In this document: in pieces, positions 12,145-24,666 of the stretch | Numbering within the stretch: position 1 is the first letter of the stretch | Layout of the letters: the number at the start of each line of letters is the position of its first letter | Assembly (NCBI GenBank): GCA_028023455.1 | Contig: JAQFVV010000443.1 | Span: forward strand, 498,001 to 562,000 | DNA: 64,000 bases | Direction of reading: 5' to 3' | From: Epiperipatus broadwayi | Lineage: Eukaryota; Onychophora; Udeonychophora; Euonychophora; Peripatidae | Notes under the pieces: model-generated | What the model was told of the DNA's origin: nothing | Seen by the model: the letters and a program-made list of their open reading frames with translations, nothing else | Database searches by the model: none | Position numbers and translations under genes: made by a program

Positions 12145-12215
12145 GCATGGCTCTTGTAGTGTAATGACTAGCATATCAGGTTTTAAGCTTCAAATTCACC
12201 TAAAACTTTACGTTT
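12145..12215 (+). repeat. tRNA-derived SINE fragment
   Basis: GGCTCTTGTAGTGTAATGAC (A-box-like) is followed about 35 nt later by GCTTCAAATTC (B-box-like), the spacing of a tRNA-derived Pol III promoter. A short unrelated tail follows. No intact cloverleaf can be drawn, so it is a SINE relic, not a tRNA gene. Confidence 0.4.
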
Positions 12216-14341
12216 TTTAGGTGCCAAGCAAATTTAAGATATCCTTCAAAAAACAACTTTCACTCTACAGCGCTGTCTTTCAATTATTAATCTATAAATT
12301 AGTATCCAAATAAATTCTCACTATCTGTCATTTAACTAACTGTGAGAATTATCTTTTCATCGTGAACAAAACCACTAGGAGAGATTTAGTCTAAAGTAGA
12401 TTATTTAAATGTGGTTTCACTTTATTTACTTTATAAATTATTAATATTTATTTTATGGTGGAAAAAATTTTAATCATTTATATTAACTTACAGATATTTA
12501 AAGCAGTATCCAAATGACATTTCAAAATTAGAGTCCACTTGAATTGGTTATCAGAAAATTGTAAATCTGTTTAGCAGTCTGACAATAATGCCTATATAAC
12601 AATATTTTTTCTAGAAATAATAAAAAAGCGTCCAAGAATCAAATAAGAAATAATGTTGACATTACAATGGCTTTTGTTAAATTTTCTTTTCTAAAATGTT
12701 GAAATAAAAAATGATTTATATATATGTATCCATATATAAAGATCCTTGAGAAAAACAACTCACTACATATTAAGTTAAAAGTCCAGGAAGTTTAAACTCG
12801 TAAATCAAATTGTATTGGAATCATAATGTTGACATATCATACACGCTGGAAAGATTGATTGTTTTATTTAATTTAGATTTAGACAAAAACAAATTCTCTT
12901 TGAGATGAAGAAATAAAATATTTTTATATAAATTAGAGAATAATATTAATCTGGTGAAGCAACATTTAAATGGGATATATTATTGATACAAATGGAAAAC
13001 ATTAAGGTTTTATAATTTAACAATATGAAATAACTATGTCAATAAACTTTCAAATTAAGTAGGTAGTGTTCTTTAAAATAAAATAATGAAAGACTTAAAT
13101 ATTTTTGATTATATATAAAATTATAGAGATTGCAATTATTAGCTGAGTTTATATTGACTGGTTTGATATTAGAAATTAATGCTGTTTAACTTTTATGAAA
13201 ATAGACTAAAACAATCTAGGATCGTTTAATGTACGTTTGTAAAATACTTATTTTATAAATATTTCATCGATGTGAAAACATAGTCCTAAATCTTGTATAG
13301 AGTATCGCGTACAACCGCATACGTATTTAATTAGTGCTAGTTTAAACAAATATAAATTTCATAACTATATATTGTTTACTAAAATTAAAAGTTTAATATT
13401 CCAAACTAAGTTTAACGCAAATTAATTATGATCTTATTAGAGACAAAAAAAAAGGGGAGGGGGGCAAGCTTATATATAATAAATTTTACAATTTTATTAT
13501 GGAGAAAAGAAAGATGTTTGGAATATGTTTTCTACTATTATTAATTGTTTTAATTTTTATAATAAAACAAAACTATTATAATCGCAAAGAAATACATCCA
13601 CTCACACAAATACCGAAATATTGCAAAAAAAAAAAAAAAAGATCTAAAAAAAGAAGTTAAAATAATAGATATATATTTTATGTTCCAAAAAAAAAAAATT
13701 AAAATGATAGAAGAAAAAGGGAAATAAGTGATTTTTTAAAAAGAAGTTATAATAACTATTCAAATTAAAAAGGCAAACAAAAGATTAAGTAATTATGGAT
13801 AAAGATGCTGAATGAGCGTTTCAGTTTCAGAGATGGGAGAGATAGATTCAAAAATTAGAGATTTCTAAATTAATTTTCATCTGAGAAAAACAATAACAAA
13901 AAGATTAGTTAATGGAATGGCACTTCTAACTCCGTCACTTCTAGTGCTATTTTTCTTTTGATTCTTAAGCTATAAACCTTTTCGTTTTAACTCGGTCATA
14001 ATTATTTAATGTCTGAAGGTCACCTGATCTTTCGAACAATTCATCATATGATAAATAATAATTTTCTTTTTTAATTACAGTAACAACTGAATATATATAT
14101 ACTATAAACAATGGCAGACTTATAGAACTATTATTGATCAAGTGTTATCACTTGAATATAATTCTCTGTGGTTTAATTAAAAGCTTATTTTTAAGCAGAG
14201 AATATATCATACATATATATTGTATCTAATTATTATTTAGTTGCAATATAAATGTAAATTATTATATAAAAATAAATGTGTAAGTATATATATATAACGG
14301 TGTATTTTTAAATGCCTTGTAAAGAAACTATATATATAGTA
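12216..14341. other. A+T-rich DNA, nothing recognised
   Basis: Low-complexity sequence with poly(A) tracts (13600-13700) and a purine-rich GGGGAGGGGGG run at 13453. No ORF, TE terminus or RNA gene that I can support. Confidence 0.5.
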
Positions 14342-14440
14342 CAGGGATCCCCAACCCTATGCCCGCGGGCACCATGGCGCCCGCAGACCATTTTACATAT
14401 GCCCGCCGCTATCCGAAGACGATAAAAAATTATTTATCTG
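14342..14440 (+). mobile_element. hAT transposon 5' terminus (solo end)
   Basis: Starts CAGGGATCCCCAACCCTATG and continues with a palindromic CCCGCGGGC. A CAGGGGTCCCCAACC start followed by a GCCCGCGGGC-type palindrome is characteristic of Charlie/Tip100-like hAT ends. The matching right end was not found downstream, so this is a truncated element whose 3' limit is unknown. It is markedly G+C-richer than its surroundings. Confidence 0.6.
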
Positions 14441-14964
14441 ATACAAATAAATTTAATTTTTAAAATTTCTTATAAATTATTGTATTATATTGTAATCAAA
14501 TTGTAGAGCATACTATACTTTTACAGCGTAAAAATATAAACGTTTTGTTTGCTATTGTCAATGACCCCCGATTCAATTTCCGATAAAAGATAAAAACTAT
14601 TTGCAAAATATACATCCTTAGACTTTCGAACTTTTTTATTTAAGTTTGTTTTAAGCCATTTCAATATGGATATTATTATTATGCTTTTTTTTTTTTTTAA
14701 CGAAGAAATAAATCTTTAATTAATTAGTAAATGATATGCTCTTACATTATATATTCCATCAAATGAATATAGTTTTGATTATTATTTTTTTAAAATACCT
14801 ACATTTAAGTTTGTAATTAATTGAGTTTTAAAATTAACCCTTCTTATTTTTTCTTTTAATAAATTAAATATATATTCTTAGCTTGATGTGCTATTTTTAA
14901 TTTGAAGTTACAGTGAACAAATAGATTTACGTAATTTATTTGTTTTATAAAAGTATCACTTTTT

Positions 14965-15066
14965 TCCTCCATATGTCATAGCATCGGCCGGGAGGCGAAC
15001 CCACAACCGTCTGCAACCAACTACTTTCTTGCAAGACAGCTGCGATGACCTCTCGGCTAACAACGC
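14965..15066 (-). mobile_element. tRNA-Gly-derived SINE, copy A
   Basis: The minus strand reads as a tRNA-like head (GCGTTGTTAGCCGAGAGGTC, later GGGTTCGCCTCCCGG) followed by the family tail ATGACATATGG and a T-run on the plus strand. It is bounded by a direct repeat TATCACTTTTT at 14954-14964 and 15067-15077, consistent with a TSD from LINE-mediated insertion. This copy has an insertion in the anticodon region and is the most diverged of the five. Confidence 0.75.
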
Positions 15067-16241
15067 TATCACTTTTTAAAGAGAAAATTTAAAAAAAAAA
15101 AAAAAATTTAGTTTATTATGCAGCTGTAAAATTGAATGCCAAAATAAATTGTGTTAGAGGGTGGCATTTAATAACCAATTCCCAACAACAATTTTTTAAG
15201 CATTATCGTAGTACTATAATAATAAAAATACTAGAAAGAACCCTAATCAGCAAAGACAATGCTTTTCATAGGTTTTACAAACATTATATAATTATTATAT
15301 AAAAGTAGTTAACGTAATCTTGTAAAAAAAGAATACACATTAATAAAGAAATAATAAAAATATATATTAAAAGAAATAAACAGAATGTAAAATAAAATAA
15401 AACCAAATCCAAATCACAAATTGTATACATGTTAAAAGTAATGAATAGAATATAAAATAAAACCAATACTGTAAATTTTAAATGTATAAAAAATATTTTT
15501 TAGTTCTTTTTTTAACAATCCCATACTTTTTATATTCACATATATATATTCTTGGAATATATACATTTTTTAATTAATCTACTTTCATATTTGTTTCTAT
15601 ATCTAAATAAAATGATATGCTTATTTTAAAGGGAACAACTATAATTAGATATTTTACAGTTCTTAAATGAATTGTAATAATTACAATCTGTAAAAGTTTA
15701 TCAAATTCAAATAAATCACTATTTTTATTTTCAGCATGAGATATATTCTGTATTAGTCTTATAATTTTACTTTGGAATGTCTTATGTTTTAACCGTTTTA
15801 TATTTGATATACTAAATCATATAGTATAATTCCATATCTTAATAGAGATTCATTTAATGCCCTATAATTTATTATCAATATATTATATGGGAGACAAAAG
15901 ATAATCTATAAAACATAAAGTAAAAATGTCTGAACCTTTGAAATGTGATGTGCCCATGACATTCTATTATCAATAGTAACACCAAAATATTTAATCTTTT
16001 CAACTTTTTCAATTTACATGCAAGAGTCATTACATTGAAAATTATGAGTTGTGAATACAAGTGTTGATGTGGGTGAGAATGTCAAAACTTGTTCTTTTTA
16101 AATGAGATGAAGATATTAGTATAACTTTTGTCATATTTTTATTAATAATAATTTTTTTAACAGAACACCAATTAACAATATTATTATAGTTACTTTGAAG
16201 ATTTTTGAAAGCAACTTCTAGATTCGAATTTATATTAATTA

Positions 16242-17170
16242 TTTGGCATATACTGCCTTATAAGACACACCTTATACACATTTAAAAGAAAAATAATAAT
16301 TTTCTATATTTTTTTCATAAATTTCCATAATGATTTATTGTACTAATTTTATAGTTATTTATGTCTACAAAAAATGTAACTGGGAAACAATGTAATTAGA
16401 TGCCTTTTAATCATCATTCTGAAAATCCAGAAATTTAATGAAGATTTACTTGAAGCCTCTTCTTCAGAAATGGAGTTTTCATATAACAAATCATTCTCTG
16501 TGCCAGCAAGTGAGTTACTAATACCACATTTCTTACATGATTTTAATTGTCTCATATTTCACTGCATTCCATGAAGTTTTGATCCATTCACAAATCTGCA
16601 AAATGCTAGAACTCTTTTTTTTCCTGATAGTGCCACTTCAAAATCTGTAGATGATATCCAATTGTTCCATTTCTTCTTCATGAATACTTTAAACATTTGA
16701 TCAATGCAGATATTTAAAGATTGAAGCAGACTCATTAGGCAACTTGTAATTACAGATATTTGAGTTTTTAGTTGGTTGTTTTTATTTTTAATAGTTTCTG
16801 TTCTGTGATTCTGAAAATCATCCCACACTAGCAAAGCAGGTTTCTTTAATAGTCTATTAGGATGCATAGACCACACATTGTCTATTCACAACTTTATCCT
16901 CACTTCATCCATCCATCTCTTAGGATGAATGTGCACAAACACACCTTTAGACATATTTTCCTTGGGCAACTTATTATCTTTATAGAACAGAAAAACATTA
17001 TGAAAATGATTTATTCGAAACTACTGCTGCAAGAGAGTACTTATATACATATATTAACATAAACCAGAAGTTTTAGACTGACTGAAAGTTCAACTAAATA
17101 ATTTTGATTACCATTGCATAGAACACACCCCATAATTTAGGTGTATTTTGAAGGGGGGGGGTGTAGTACA
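16242..17170 (-). mobile_element. pogo/Tigger-like DNA transposon relic
   Basis: The insertion sits inside reverse transcriptase copy 2. Its left end reads ACTGCCTTATAAGACACACC, resembling pogo-family termini rich in 'CTTATA..GGTGCG' motifs. The right end (about 17105-17165) contains AACACACCCCATAATTTAGG. It is flanked by a 47-bp direct repeat (16195-16241 and 17171-17217, three mismatches), much longer than the TA duplication expected for pogo. The internal transposase relic is given separately. Confidence 0.65.
16355..17060 (-). pseudogene. pogo-like DDE transposase, C-terminal part
   Basis: In order on the minus strand: LPKENMSKGVFVHIHPKRWM (about 16975-16920), then LLKKPALLVWDDFQNH (about 16850), then KKKWNNWISS and RVLAFCRFVNGS, then KSCKKCGISNSLAGTENDLL near 16520. 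These match the C-terminal half of the DDE_1 domain of pogo/Tigger/jerky-type transposases. VWD carries the second acidic residue, and 'SFKKCGISNALDGTEDD' is the usual end. The N-terminal CENP-B/HTH region is missing and there are in-frame stops. It is an internally deleted, inactive copy. Confidence 0.8.
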
Positions 17171-17289
17171 TTGAAGATTTTTGAAAGTAACTTCTAGATT
17201 TGAATTTATACTAATTAATATCATCTGTATACTGGCAAATTAATTTTTTATTAATTTTAATTTAATTTATTAAAGCAAATAATCTTCTT

Positions 17290-20200
17290 GTGATAAAAAA
17301 TCATGCATAGATTCTAACATATGTATACATGTGAAATTTTAAATAAAGAATATTAATATAATATAAAATAATTAATTGTAAATAAAACAATTTTTCATTA
17401 TCATTAATTATAATCCAATCTTTTATTAAGTTTCTAAATTTTTTTCTTGGCAAGTCACTAACATTAATTTTAATGTTCCTCATAAATATATTATAATATT
17501 TTGGGCCAATATAATATTTTTGAACAATAGGTTTTAAAGTATATTGGCTCATCTAATAAATTATGATCACATGATCTAATTAACATTATTTTTTGATAGT
17601 CATTTTAATTGTTTTCTTTATTTTTAAAATAGTCAACAAAATGTTTAAAATACATAATTGGTTGATGGTTAAAACTCTGATACATTTATATAATACAAAG
17701 GTGTTCAAGTCAAAAGGTTTAAACAAAATAATTTTTAAAGCAATGTTTTGAAGCATTTGTTAAAATGTTAAATAATATACTGCAGTACTACCCTATAATG
17801 TTATTCCATAATATAATCTGCATAAATATATTTATATGTAGGCATTTAACAGTACAAACTTATATAAAATATGTTATTCTATAAAATAGAGAATTCAATT
17901 TTCTTGATTTTACTTGAAGGCAAAAATATATTTATCCCAACAATAGGTGTTAATTCAAAACCAAAAACAAGGTAAGTTATTATTGTAATTCTAATAAATG
18001 TGGATTGATCTAGGTAAGATATTTCATTAAAATATCTTTTGTGGAAACATTTTTCAGAGACTAGAGTAAGCTTGTGGTTAAGACGTGTAGAGATCTCTAT
18101 CTTCGTATTTTCAAGCACACATGCTTAAAGATTTGATGCCTTAGTAAATATTATTTATTAATATTTAAAAATAATATTGTGTGCAATTTTTCAGAAATTC
18201 TCATTTACAGGTTTCTGTAGTAGACTATATAAAATTTCTGAAGTAACCAAGGCAGTATTATCCATAAAAAAATATTGGAGTGAAGAAAAAGATTCAATAA
18301 ATCATTAATATAAACAATCCAAGGACTGAACTACCAGGAACTCCAGATTTAATTGTTCCAGAATTATTCAAAATCCTGTTAATTTTAACAAATTGGATTC
18401 TATTGCTTAAATAAGATTTAAAAAATTTCAAGCATATTATCTCTTATACCAAACTAATTTAATTTAAATAATAATAAATCATGAGGAAAACAGTTAAATG
18501 CTTTTCGCAAATCTAAATATATACCTACAGCCTTGTAGCCTTTTTTGAAAAAGATTCAATGATAACTAAAACTTGTTCAGATAAATCCAATTCTGTAGAT
18601 TTTCCTAGTAAACAACCAAATTGCTTATTTGAAAACAAATTAAATTTCTGAAAAAAACAAAACAATTCGATCAAAAGCTACATGGTAATTACGAGTGATG
18701 TTTGATAACAGGATTAATATTTGGCAAGCACATAGTCTCATTCACTCTGTCACAACTCCCATAACACCTCTACTTGCCCTGACCAATAATAAGATCATCT
18801 CCCTTTTCAGGTGCTAGGCTATAGAACCAAAATTCTTTGATTTTATTATTAAGATAAATTTAAATGCCATTAGCACTAATTGGTTTCTCTTCCATAGGCG
18901 AGGCATCAACAAAATTGATCCAATCTGCCCCCTCTGCCAGACTCATGATGAAACATTTGACCATCTGATTTACTCATGCCATGGACTCTGGAGGTCTAGA
19001 AGGATTATTGCTGATAACCTTAAAACAAATTTTTACCTTGTTACCTCTCTTAAGGACAGTATTAAGACAAGATCCATCCCTACTATTAGGCTGTCATTAT
19101 TTATCAACTATGCATTGTGGTCTACTCGTTGTAAAATGGTTTTCAATCCCAGTGCAATTCATGAGGGAACATTCTTTCTGAATAAACTTATAAAATTTAA
19201 AAACTGTGACATTCTCCTAGCTCCAAAAGTATTATTTGGGGAAACATGGACTCTGATTGCATTGTAAGGATGATTTCTGATAAAAAGCTTTGTTTCTTCT
19301 GTCTAATATATTGCTGAAAGTGGTTTTGTTAATAATCAGAGGTTCAGATCCTTATGTTATCAAAATGGATAATATTTAATGGAATACATCAGATTTAGCA
19401 TAAATACCTAAGCCTTCATAGTTGTAGTGATTTTTCCAATGGTGATCTGACCAAACTCTAGATTGACTACGTGACTCTTGGTAGTGTGAGGCAATTTGTC
19501 TAGGTGAGTTGGTGAGCTTAATTGGTCTACTTGTGTGTTAACAGTAGACCAGGTATTCGGGTTTACCTCTTGCCCAGAATAATACTATCTTTTATTTATT
19601 TATAATCATGTAATTCGTTTTTTATGTTTGTAATTCTAGCTTTCCTTTTAATTTACCATGTATACATAATTGTCACTGTAAACATTGTACTTATTTAATA
19701 AAATTTTTGAAAAAAAAAACAAAAAAAAAAACAATTCTATTCTTTGCACCTGTAATTCCAAAATTCAGGACAATGTTGATAAAATAGTCAATGGTCTACT
19801 GTTTTCCAAACATTCCTTTTCTCCATTTTTATAAATAGGTGTAACAACAACAAAAGATTTTTAGTAGTTTGGAAATATAACTGAATGTTACTGAAAAATT
19901 AAACAAAAAAGATAATTTGGTAATAAAATGGAAACATTTTCAATTAATATTTATATAGGAATACCATCCAAATCAACATATTTCTTGTGTCTTCTTTTAT
20001 AAAAAAAAATTCAAATTCTTCAATTTCTTTAAAAACAAAAGAATTCAAGGTAAATTTCTATATTCAAAAACTTATTTGTAGAAATATTATCTGCTTATAA
20101 TTCTACACTATGGACAAAATAGTAATTGAAGTGATCAGTTAATGGTTTTGAATTATTCAGAACATCAATAAATACTTCATTAGTCTTTATTCTAGAAATT

Positions 20201-20400
20201 GGTGAAAATCTTTCTTTAAAAATATATTTTTTAACAACAATACAAAAGTTGCTTAATTTAGTTTATTGTAAAGAATTAATTTGAGTAGAATAGAAAAACA
20301 TTTTGGTTTTAATTTTATCTTTTTTTTATTTCTTTATTTAGGAATCTTAACCATATATCATACTTTTTATGTTGTTTTTTTCAAAGTATATCTCTATAAA
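17290..20400 (-). pseudogene. Jockey/CR1-like reverse transcriptase, copy 1, interrupted
   Basis: Reading the minus strand from 20.4 kb: IYKNGEKECLENSRPLTILS (about 19800) matches the 'vtPiyKkG....nyRPisll' block. FNLFSNKQFG (about 18640) matches 'Q.GFr'. Then come ICEKHLTV (the 'lDlskAFD' position), SYLSNRIQFVKIN, SGVPGSSVLG (about 18340) and MDNTALV (the 'aDDT' position, about 18210). A C-terminal tail KYYNIFMRNIKI...LPRKKFRNLIKDW lies at 17.4-17.5 kb. Stops and frameshifts are frequent. A plus-strand truncated element (18669-19730) splits the gene between the RPL block and FNLFSNKQFG. Confidence 0.8.
18669..19730 (+). mobile_element. 5'-truncated non-LTR retrotransposon with poly(A) tail
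   Basis: Inserted into reverse transcriptase copy 1. Its plus strand encodes the C-terminus of a non-LTR polyprotein: ICPLCQTHDETFDHLIYSCH at 18922, a CPLC...H...C zinc-knuckle segment (zf-RVT type). The frame continues to a TAA at 19265-19267. About 460 nt of 3' UTR follow and end in an A-rich tail (19711-19731) after AATAAAATTTTT. ACAATTC with its A-rich context occurs on both sides (18651-18668 and 19718-19737), a plausible TSD partly merged with the tail. It is younger than its host element, being less stop-ridden. Confidence 0.8.
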
Positions 20401-20452
20401 ACTCATTAATCATTAATAATTGATTTTAACAATTGTTTAAAAATAATTAAAG

Positions 20453-22150
20453 ATGGCTGTCAATGTCTCACATACTCAACAGACTGGTACCAAAACCAGC
20501 TCATTTGAAAATTCCATTGATGTAAAAAGAAACACCAATGTCACCATCACAAAAACTAACCTGAAAATCTTAACTGTAAAATTTAATTTAAAATTCAGCA
20601 AATCCACTTTTAATGATTTGAAAAATATAGACTTATCAAAACAATATAGGGTTGAAATCCACTGTCCTACTTACATAAACACCTGAAGTGCTAAATATCA
20701 TTAATGAAAAATTCAACAACACTATTCTTAAAAAACTTTATATCACATTCTGTCAACTTTTTGGGACTATTTGATTATCCTATTTGCTACAGATACCTAT
20801 TGTTCCTTGTAACATTTTCCAAGGGCATTACTATATGAAGTACTTAGCTCCCACAATTTATGGGACTCTATGCTATGCCTGCTCATCACCCTAACCCTAG
20901 ATACTTGGCAATTGAATTGGTAAAATTCATGCCAAAAATGATTTAAGGAAAAGATTAAGACATTAGGCAATTTCATGTTGATTGTTATCAATGAACACTA
21001 CCAAATCCATATAAATGGAATCATTAAAAACACAAGATTTGCAAAAATTAATGGAATCTTTTGGAAAAGTGGTTTTACTTTGGTCAATATACTTTCATCA
21101 CACTTCAATTCTCATATATAGTAATAATTTCAAATTTAAAGTAAAACTAAACAAGAACATAGACTCACCATTTTTCCACCCAGATCACTGACCACATCAT
21201 ATCAACATAAAAGGCATAAAACCTCAATGCTTCTCTTGTGGCCAAATAGAGGAACATACACTGAGATGTATTCACAATATGAATCAATCAATATGCACCC
21301 ACAAATGCACAATGATCCCCATAGATGATAATATGCAATGCATAAACTTCACTGTAGATCCAAATAGCTGCATCCTCAACAAGCCTACTAGCTACAATTA
21401 TCATCCACCAACCACAACACCAAACAAGAACTCAAACCAAATAATGAGCACCACAGCAAAACCAATGTGATTGCAACAATTGATAAACAAAAGTTCAAGT
21501 GCTCCAGATGTGAACATCAAACCCAATCTTCAAATATATAATCAACAAAACTTCCCAGAAATCATGGATTTCTCAGCACTGAGCTACCTCTCTATTGAAA
21601 GTTTCATCTTAGACATCACTGTCAAAATAAAATATGTGAATCTCTCAAAAAAGCTGCAAATCCAAAAAGGTAAAAACAGTCAACTAAGAAAATATACTAG
21701 CCTGTAGCATATCTGATGAATCAATCCCATTGATCACAATGTGACTTTCACTCAGTCCTGAAATAGCAAATGTCTCAAACATCCAAATCATAACACACAA
21801 ACAATGCCTAAAAGCAACATCAGACAGTCATATTCTACAACCCTTGCAAGCACCACCATGGATCTAATCAATACAACCTACACATACAATTACATAGCTA
21901 TCCAATTTACAATTTCATTCATTAGTCATTACATCCTTCCACATGATATGGTGATCATCTTGCACCACTGGATTCATCACTAATGGATTTCTCACTTCAC
22001 TAATGAGTGGGAAACAATAACATTTGTCTCACCAAACCCACTATCTACAACTCCATACCACCAAGCTAATTCAAAAACTTTAATTCTTTCAATGTTTCCA
22101 TTATAAACTAGTGAACTTAGCACTTCATATAATCATCTCAGTCCTCACAG
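20453..22150 (+). pseudogene. gag-like ORF1 relic with CCHC-type zinc knuckle
   Basis: Plus-strand, C- and A-rich sequence unlike its flanks. It starts with an ATG at 20453 and reads as a broken ORF through 21707 and beyond. Around 21228-21269 lies CFSCGQIEEHTLRC, a C-x2-C-x5-H-x3-C pattern close to a retroelement CCHC knuckle, preceded by HHINIKGIKPQ. Downstream is a Thr/Pro/Asn-rich segment. This fits ORF1 (gag-like) of a Jockey-type element. It might belong with the family of the plus-strand 3' fragment at 18669-19730, but nothing in the sequence proves this. Several stops and frameshifts are present. Confidence 0.5.
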
Positions 22151-24057
22151 CCATATTTTACCTATGAAATTCTATATTGCTTATATATTTATGTATTATA
22201 ATAAGCTCAACTTTTGTCAACATATAGTCAATGTAATAACTATATCTATAATAATTTGTATTATATTGCAACCTTTTGATCAGTTATCCATGGTAAGAAT
22301 GGAATATAAAATGTAAATTATAGTTCCAAAATTTAAAATTAAGATAATAGTATTGCTATAAACTTGGATATAACAGTAATAAATGATTTAGTACATAAAG
22401 ATTAAAGAGAGAATTCTGTAGAGATTTAACAATCATTGTTTTTTATCATTGTTAGTTATAAATAATTTATATTATAATCTACTATACAATTTTAATACAA
22501 TAGATGCCAATCTAAATAAATATTGCTACTGATAGATTTGACTTTAATTTATTTTTAGACCAATGTTCCTTTAAGAGCTAAAGATCTAAAATTGTAGTTA
22601 ATGGAAGAAGAAACAATTATTTACTACAAGATAATAATTTATTTGAAAATTATTGTAATCATAATATCTTTTAACAATTAATAATATCATTTATTAAAAG
22701 CATAATTATAATTGAAACTTTAATCTTAAAGAAATGATTTAAATTAATGTCATTATAAAATATTTATTGATTTCAATTATTCTAAATAGAAAAAAATATC
22801 TTTAAGTTAAAAAGTTGGTGTGGGAAATTAACCAATGAGAGTCAAAGCAAATAATTTTATAATGTTACTTTATCCCAGGATTTTTTTTAAAAAAATCACA
22901 GCAGACAATTGAAATAGAGAAATTGAAGACAAATTATAAAGCAGAGAGGTGTCTCAATTTGTTTCTCTGTAAAAGAAATTAAAAAAAAAGTTAAAATATT
23001 TAAAGTCTAAAGTTAAAAAAAAATCATTAAAAAGCAGATTAAAGATAGAAAATATTTTAAAAGTGATTCTAAACACCATGGAGTAATTTAGCTGACCTTT
23101 ATTATGACAGAAGTGCCTATCTTGATCATCCATGGATAGCCAAAATAATGACCAAAGGAATTTGAAAAATCAAAAGTTATTTTAATTTTTCCAGGGATAA
23201 CTATGATAAATGAAAAAAACAACTATATTGCTTCAAAAAGAAATGTAACTGTGGTCATATAAGAAAACATTCATTTATCTATTTTAAATTAAGCATTTTT
23301 ATTGATCATAGATTAAACGTGAAAAACAGATTAAAAATTCCTAGAACTAAATTTGTAAAGTTGGATAGAAATATTTTATAGAACATTAGAAATAGTTAAT
23401 TGGTCATGAGAGATATATGAAAAAAAATATCTTCATTTTGAATTAAACAATTGATTCGTAAGAAATATATATATTTTGCAAAATTCTGAAGAAAATGTTT
23501 AATTTGTATTAGGAAAAAAAATCTGTGTAACTTTTAATGGTAGATGAGCAAAGATAACAGATTAAAATGTAATACAAGCTAGAAATTTAAATGAATTATC
23601 CATATATATTTCTGTTCTTTTTCAAAAAGTAAATTAACTTATCTAGCCAATAGTACTTTTATGATCAAATTACATCTGATCTCATAAATTAAAGCTGGCC
23701 ATCTAATTGGACATTTTTAGTACATTCATTTTAACATGACCAAGTATTACTAGCATAATCAGTTACTAGGAGGTCCTGTGATATTTAAGCATCAATACAT
23801 CACATTAGCTCTCAAGTTTATGCCATTATTAAACTACCCAAAGCTAATACTATGTTATCATTTGATTATAGTATATTTTTACTTTTTGTTACAATTTCCA
23901 TTTGGTTGAAAATCTTAACATATATAAGCTAAATTATATAAAATAATGAGCACTATAATTAAAATTATAAATTCCTTACAATTAAAATCTTGAAATTTGT
24001 GTATAATAAAATGACCATTTTAATTTTTTGATAGATATTTAAAAAATAAGTCAACAA
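22151..24057. other. A+T-rich DNA, nothing recognised
   Basis: No ORF above about 60 codons with coding character, no TE termini and no RNA gene seen on either strand. Confidence 0.5.
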
Positions 24058-24362
24058 TATAGTACAATATAAAACATCTTTATATAACAGGAATAATATA
24101 TATAATAATAATCATACACAAAAAAGCTCTTTTTGGCAAATATTAATTTTTGCTCTTTCAATGTGTTTTAACTAATTTACAATTACGATCTGCATGCAGC
24201 TATGTATACAATGTAGATCATAGTGCATCGCACCACAGGGTAATTGTAAATTAGTTAAATCACACTGAAAAGGACAAAAATTAACATTTGTCAAAAAGAA
24301 CTTATTTGTGTATGATTATTATTATTGCTGTCATATAAAGATATTTTATATTATATCATCGA
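24058..24362. mobile_element. 300-bp MITE with 120-130-bp terminal inverted repeats
   Basis: Arms 24060-24189 and about 24238-24357 mirror each other. ATAATAATCATACACA in the left arm pairs with TGTGTATGATTATTAT in the right, and TAACTAATTTACAATTA pairs with TAATTGTAAATTAGTTA. The roughly 50-nt centre is G+C-richer (TGCATGCAGCTATG). No ORF is present. A weakly similar stretch with CACTGAGAAGGACAAAA occurs near 40230. Confidence 0.75.
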
Positions 24363-24666
24363 TTTATTTAAATATATGTAAAAGCAGCATAATAGATTAA
24401 ACTTCTTTCCATTTTTTTTCTTTTTCGAAACAGTTCTTTTCATTTTTGATATTAAAAAAAACTACAAATCATCATATTTCGGTATTATTTTTAGTTGAAA
24501 AAATTGCTTTTTCTTTTTTTTAAATTAAAGTCAGTTGCAGATTTTGTTTCTAACTAAAGTAAAAAAAATTGAAGTAATTTCATTTTTATTATACTTTTTT
24601 GAAAACTTTTTAAGATAAAAACCATGGTTACTTGCTAGTATGGATTCTATTAAAGTGATTTTATTT

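Larger units (their letters stand above)
15480..17240 (-). pseudogene. Jockey/CR1-like reverse transcriptase, copy 2, interrupted
   Basis: Minus-strand translation starts at a catalytic-type motif QYTDD (about 17235). After a pogo-type insertion it resumes with NIVNWCSVKKIIINKN (about 16150), KYFGVTIDNRMSWAHHI (about 15985) and RALNESLLRYGIILY (about 15830). This is the normal order of the region after the YxDD motif in Jockey-superfamily non-LTR proteins. The fingers and palm before YTDD are missing, so the copy is truncated and abuts the C-terminal tail of copy 1. Stops and frameshifts make it nonfunctional. Confidence 0.75.
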
